This document shows positions 5,958 through 6,154 of a DNA stretch of 6,154 nucleotides, in pieces. Each line of letters starts with the position of its first letter. The first letter of the stretch is position 1. This DNA comes from Alphaproteobacteria bacterium (GTDB taxonomy: Bacteria > Pseudomonadota > Alphaproteobacteria > RF32 > CAG-239). The position numbers and the translations under genes are program-made. Under the pieces are notes generated by a model. The model saw nothing but the letters and a program-made list of their open reading frames with translations. It was not told the origin of the DNA and made no database searches. The DNA is taken from positions 1-6,154 of the forward strand of contig JAFUXW010000237.1 in assembly GCA_017477035.1 (NCBI GenBank). The letters run 5' to 3'.

Positions 5958-5968
5958 ATATAAATAAG

Positions 5969-5986
5969 TTGACAAATTTTTGACAA
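5969..5986. promoter_or_regulatory. Tandem TTGACAA repeat, Pho-box-like on the minus strand
   Basis: TTGACAA occurs at 5969-5975 and 5980-5986, an 11-bp period separated by ATTT. Read on the minus strand the 18 bases are TTGTCAAAAATTTGTCAA, agreeing at 14 of 18 positions with the Pho box CTGTCATAAATCTGTCAT, including both TGTCA cores and the AAAT spacer. On the plus strand each copy also contains a consensus -35 (TTGACA), but neither has a good -10 at 16-18 bp. It could be a response-regulator site or chance promoter-like sequence. Confidence 0.4.
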
Positions 5987-5999
5987 CGTGCTAACTTTA

Positions 6000-6029
6000 T
6001 TGGCAGATAACTTATATATTAATTTTAAT
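6000..6029 (+). promoter_or_regulatory. Candidate promoter for the last gene
   Basis: TTGGCA (6000-6005) and TTTAAT (6024-6029) are 18 bp apart and each differs from the sigma-70 consensus by one base. A transcript would start near 6036, only a few bases before the ATG at 6041, giving an almost leaderless message. That would fit the absence of a Shine-Dalgarno there. AT-rich DNA yields such matches easily. Confidence 0.3.
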
Positions 6030-6040
6030 TTTTAAAAAAT

Positions 6041-6154
6041 ATGATGAACAAAGCAAAGTTTATGGAGCGTCTGAATAGCTTCAATGTTCCTGTGTGTGTA
6101 ACGGTTAAGTATGCTCAAATCTATGAGAAGATGGAAAAAGCCGAAGCACTGAAC
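6041..6154 (+). CDS. Start of an unrecognised gene (3' partial)
   Basis: An open frame of 38 codons runs from ATG at 6041 to the window end without a stop. It begins MMNKAKFMERLNSFN and continues VPVCVTVKYAQIY, then a lysine- and glutamate-rich helix. There is no signal peptide and I recognise no family from this short piece. Two ATGs are adjacent (6041, 6044) and a third lies at 6062; none has a purine-rich ribosome-binding site, since the upstream bases are T/A only, so the exact start is uncertain. In favour of it being real are the uninterrupted frame to the edge, ordinary amino-acid composition, the higher GC than the AT-rich leader, and the promoter-like and operator-like sequences in front of it. 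It lies behind the adhE terminator and is therefore a separate transcription unit. Confidence 0.5.
   Translation, partial: MMNKAKFMERLNSFNVPVCVTVKYAQIYEKMEKAEALN

Noticed and set aside
5787..5975. Minus-strand open frame over the adhE end and terminator
   Set aside because: It crosses the adhE terminator hairpin and the 3' end of the real gene, and its product shows no coherent domain.

Overview
The window looks like chromosomal DNA from a low-GC, fermentative alphaproteobacterium, possibly gut-associated. The best clue is an IHF-alpha-like gene followed 11 bp later by a MerR-type regulator, a pairing I know from alphaproteobacterial chromosomes. The AT-rich intergenic DNA, Shine-Dalgarno sites of the AGGA/GAGG type, and a full-length bifunctional AdhE point to an anaerobic or microaerobic lifestyle. 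The species assignment is inference.

Layout. 1-576: C-terminal half of an alanine racemase, cut by the window edge. 687-1411: ihfA-like gene plus MerR-family regulator, closely spaced and probably co-transcribed, ending in a perfect 18-bp inverted repeat that overlaps the end of the coding sequence. 1455-1582: a compact run of five short hairpins, richer in GC than the other spacers; at least one could terminate the next gene. 1588-2262 (minus): an unrecognised protein with about six membrane segments. 2339-2643 (plus): a small exported protein whose reading frame breaks at an A6 tract. A strong bidirectional terminator (2684-2721) separates it from 2741-3130 (minus), a periplasmic YgiW/YdeI-type OB-fold protein with a recognisable promoter. 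3303-5906: adhE, reading away from the ygiW-like gene, with a 10-bp inverted repeat in its upstream region and a textbook terminator behind it. 5969-5986: a tandem TTGACAA repeat resembling a Pho box on the minus strand. 6041-6154: the start of an unrecognised gene cut by the window end.

How the genes fit together. There is no single pathway here. Alanine racemase supplies D-alanine for peptidoglycan. IHF shapes DNA, and the MerR-like protein may regulate transcription. AdhE regenerates NAD+ by reducing acetyl-CoA to ethanol. The two small exported proteins and the membrane protein belong to the envelope. The gene content is mostly ordinary housekeeping and fermentation. The points that deserve a second look are the hairpin cluster, the frameshifted exported protein with its hairpin over the start codon, and the inverted and tandem repeats in front of adhE, the ygiW-like gene and the last gene. 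I did not find convincing evidence of a novel multi-gene system.
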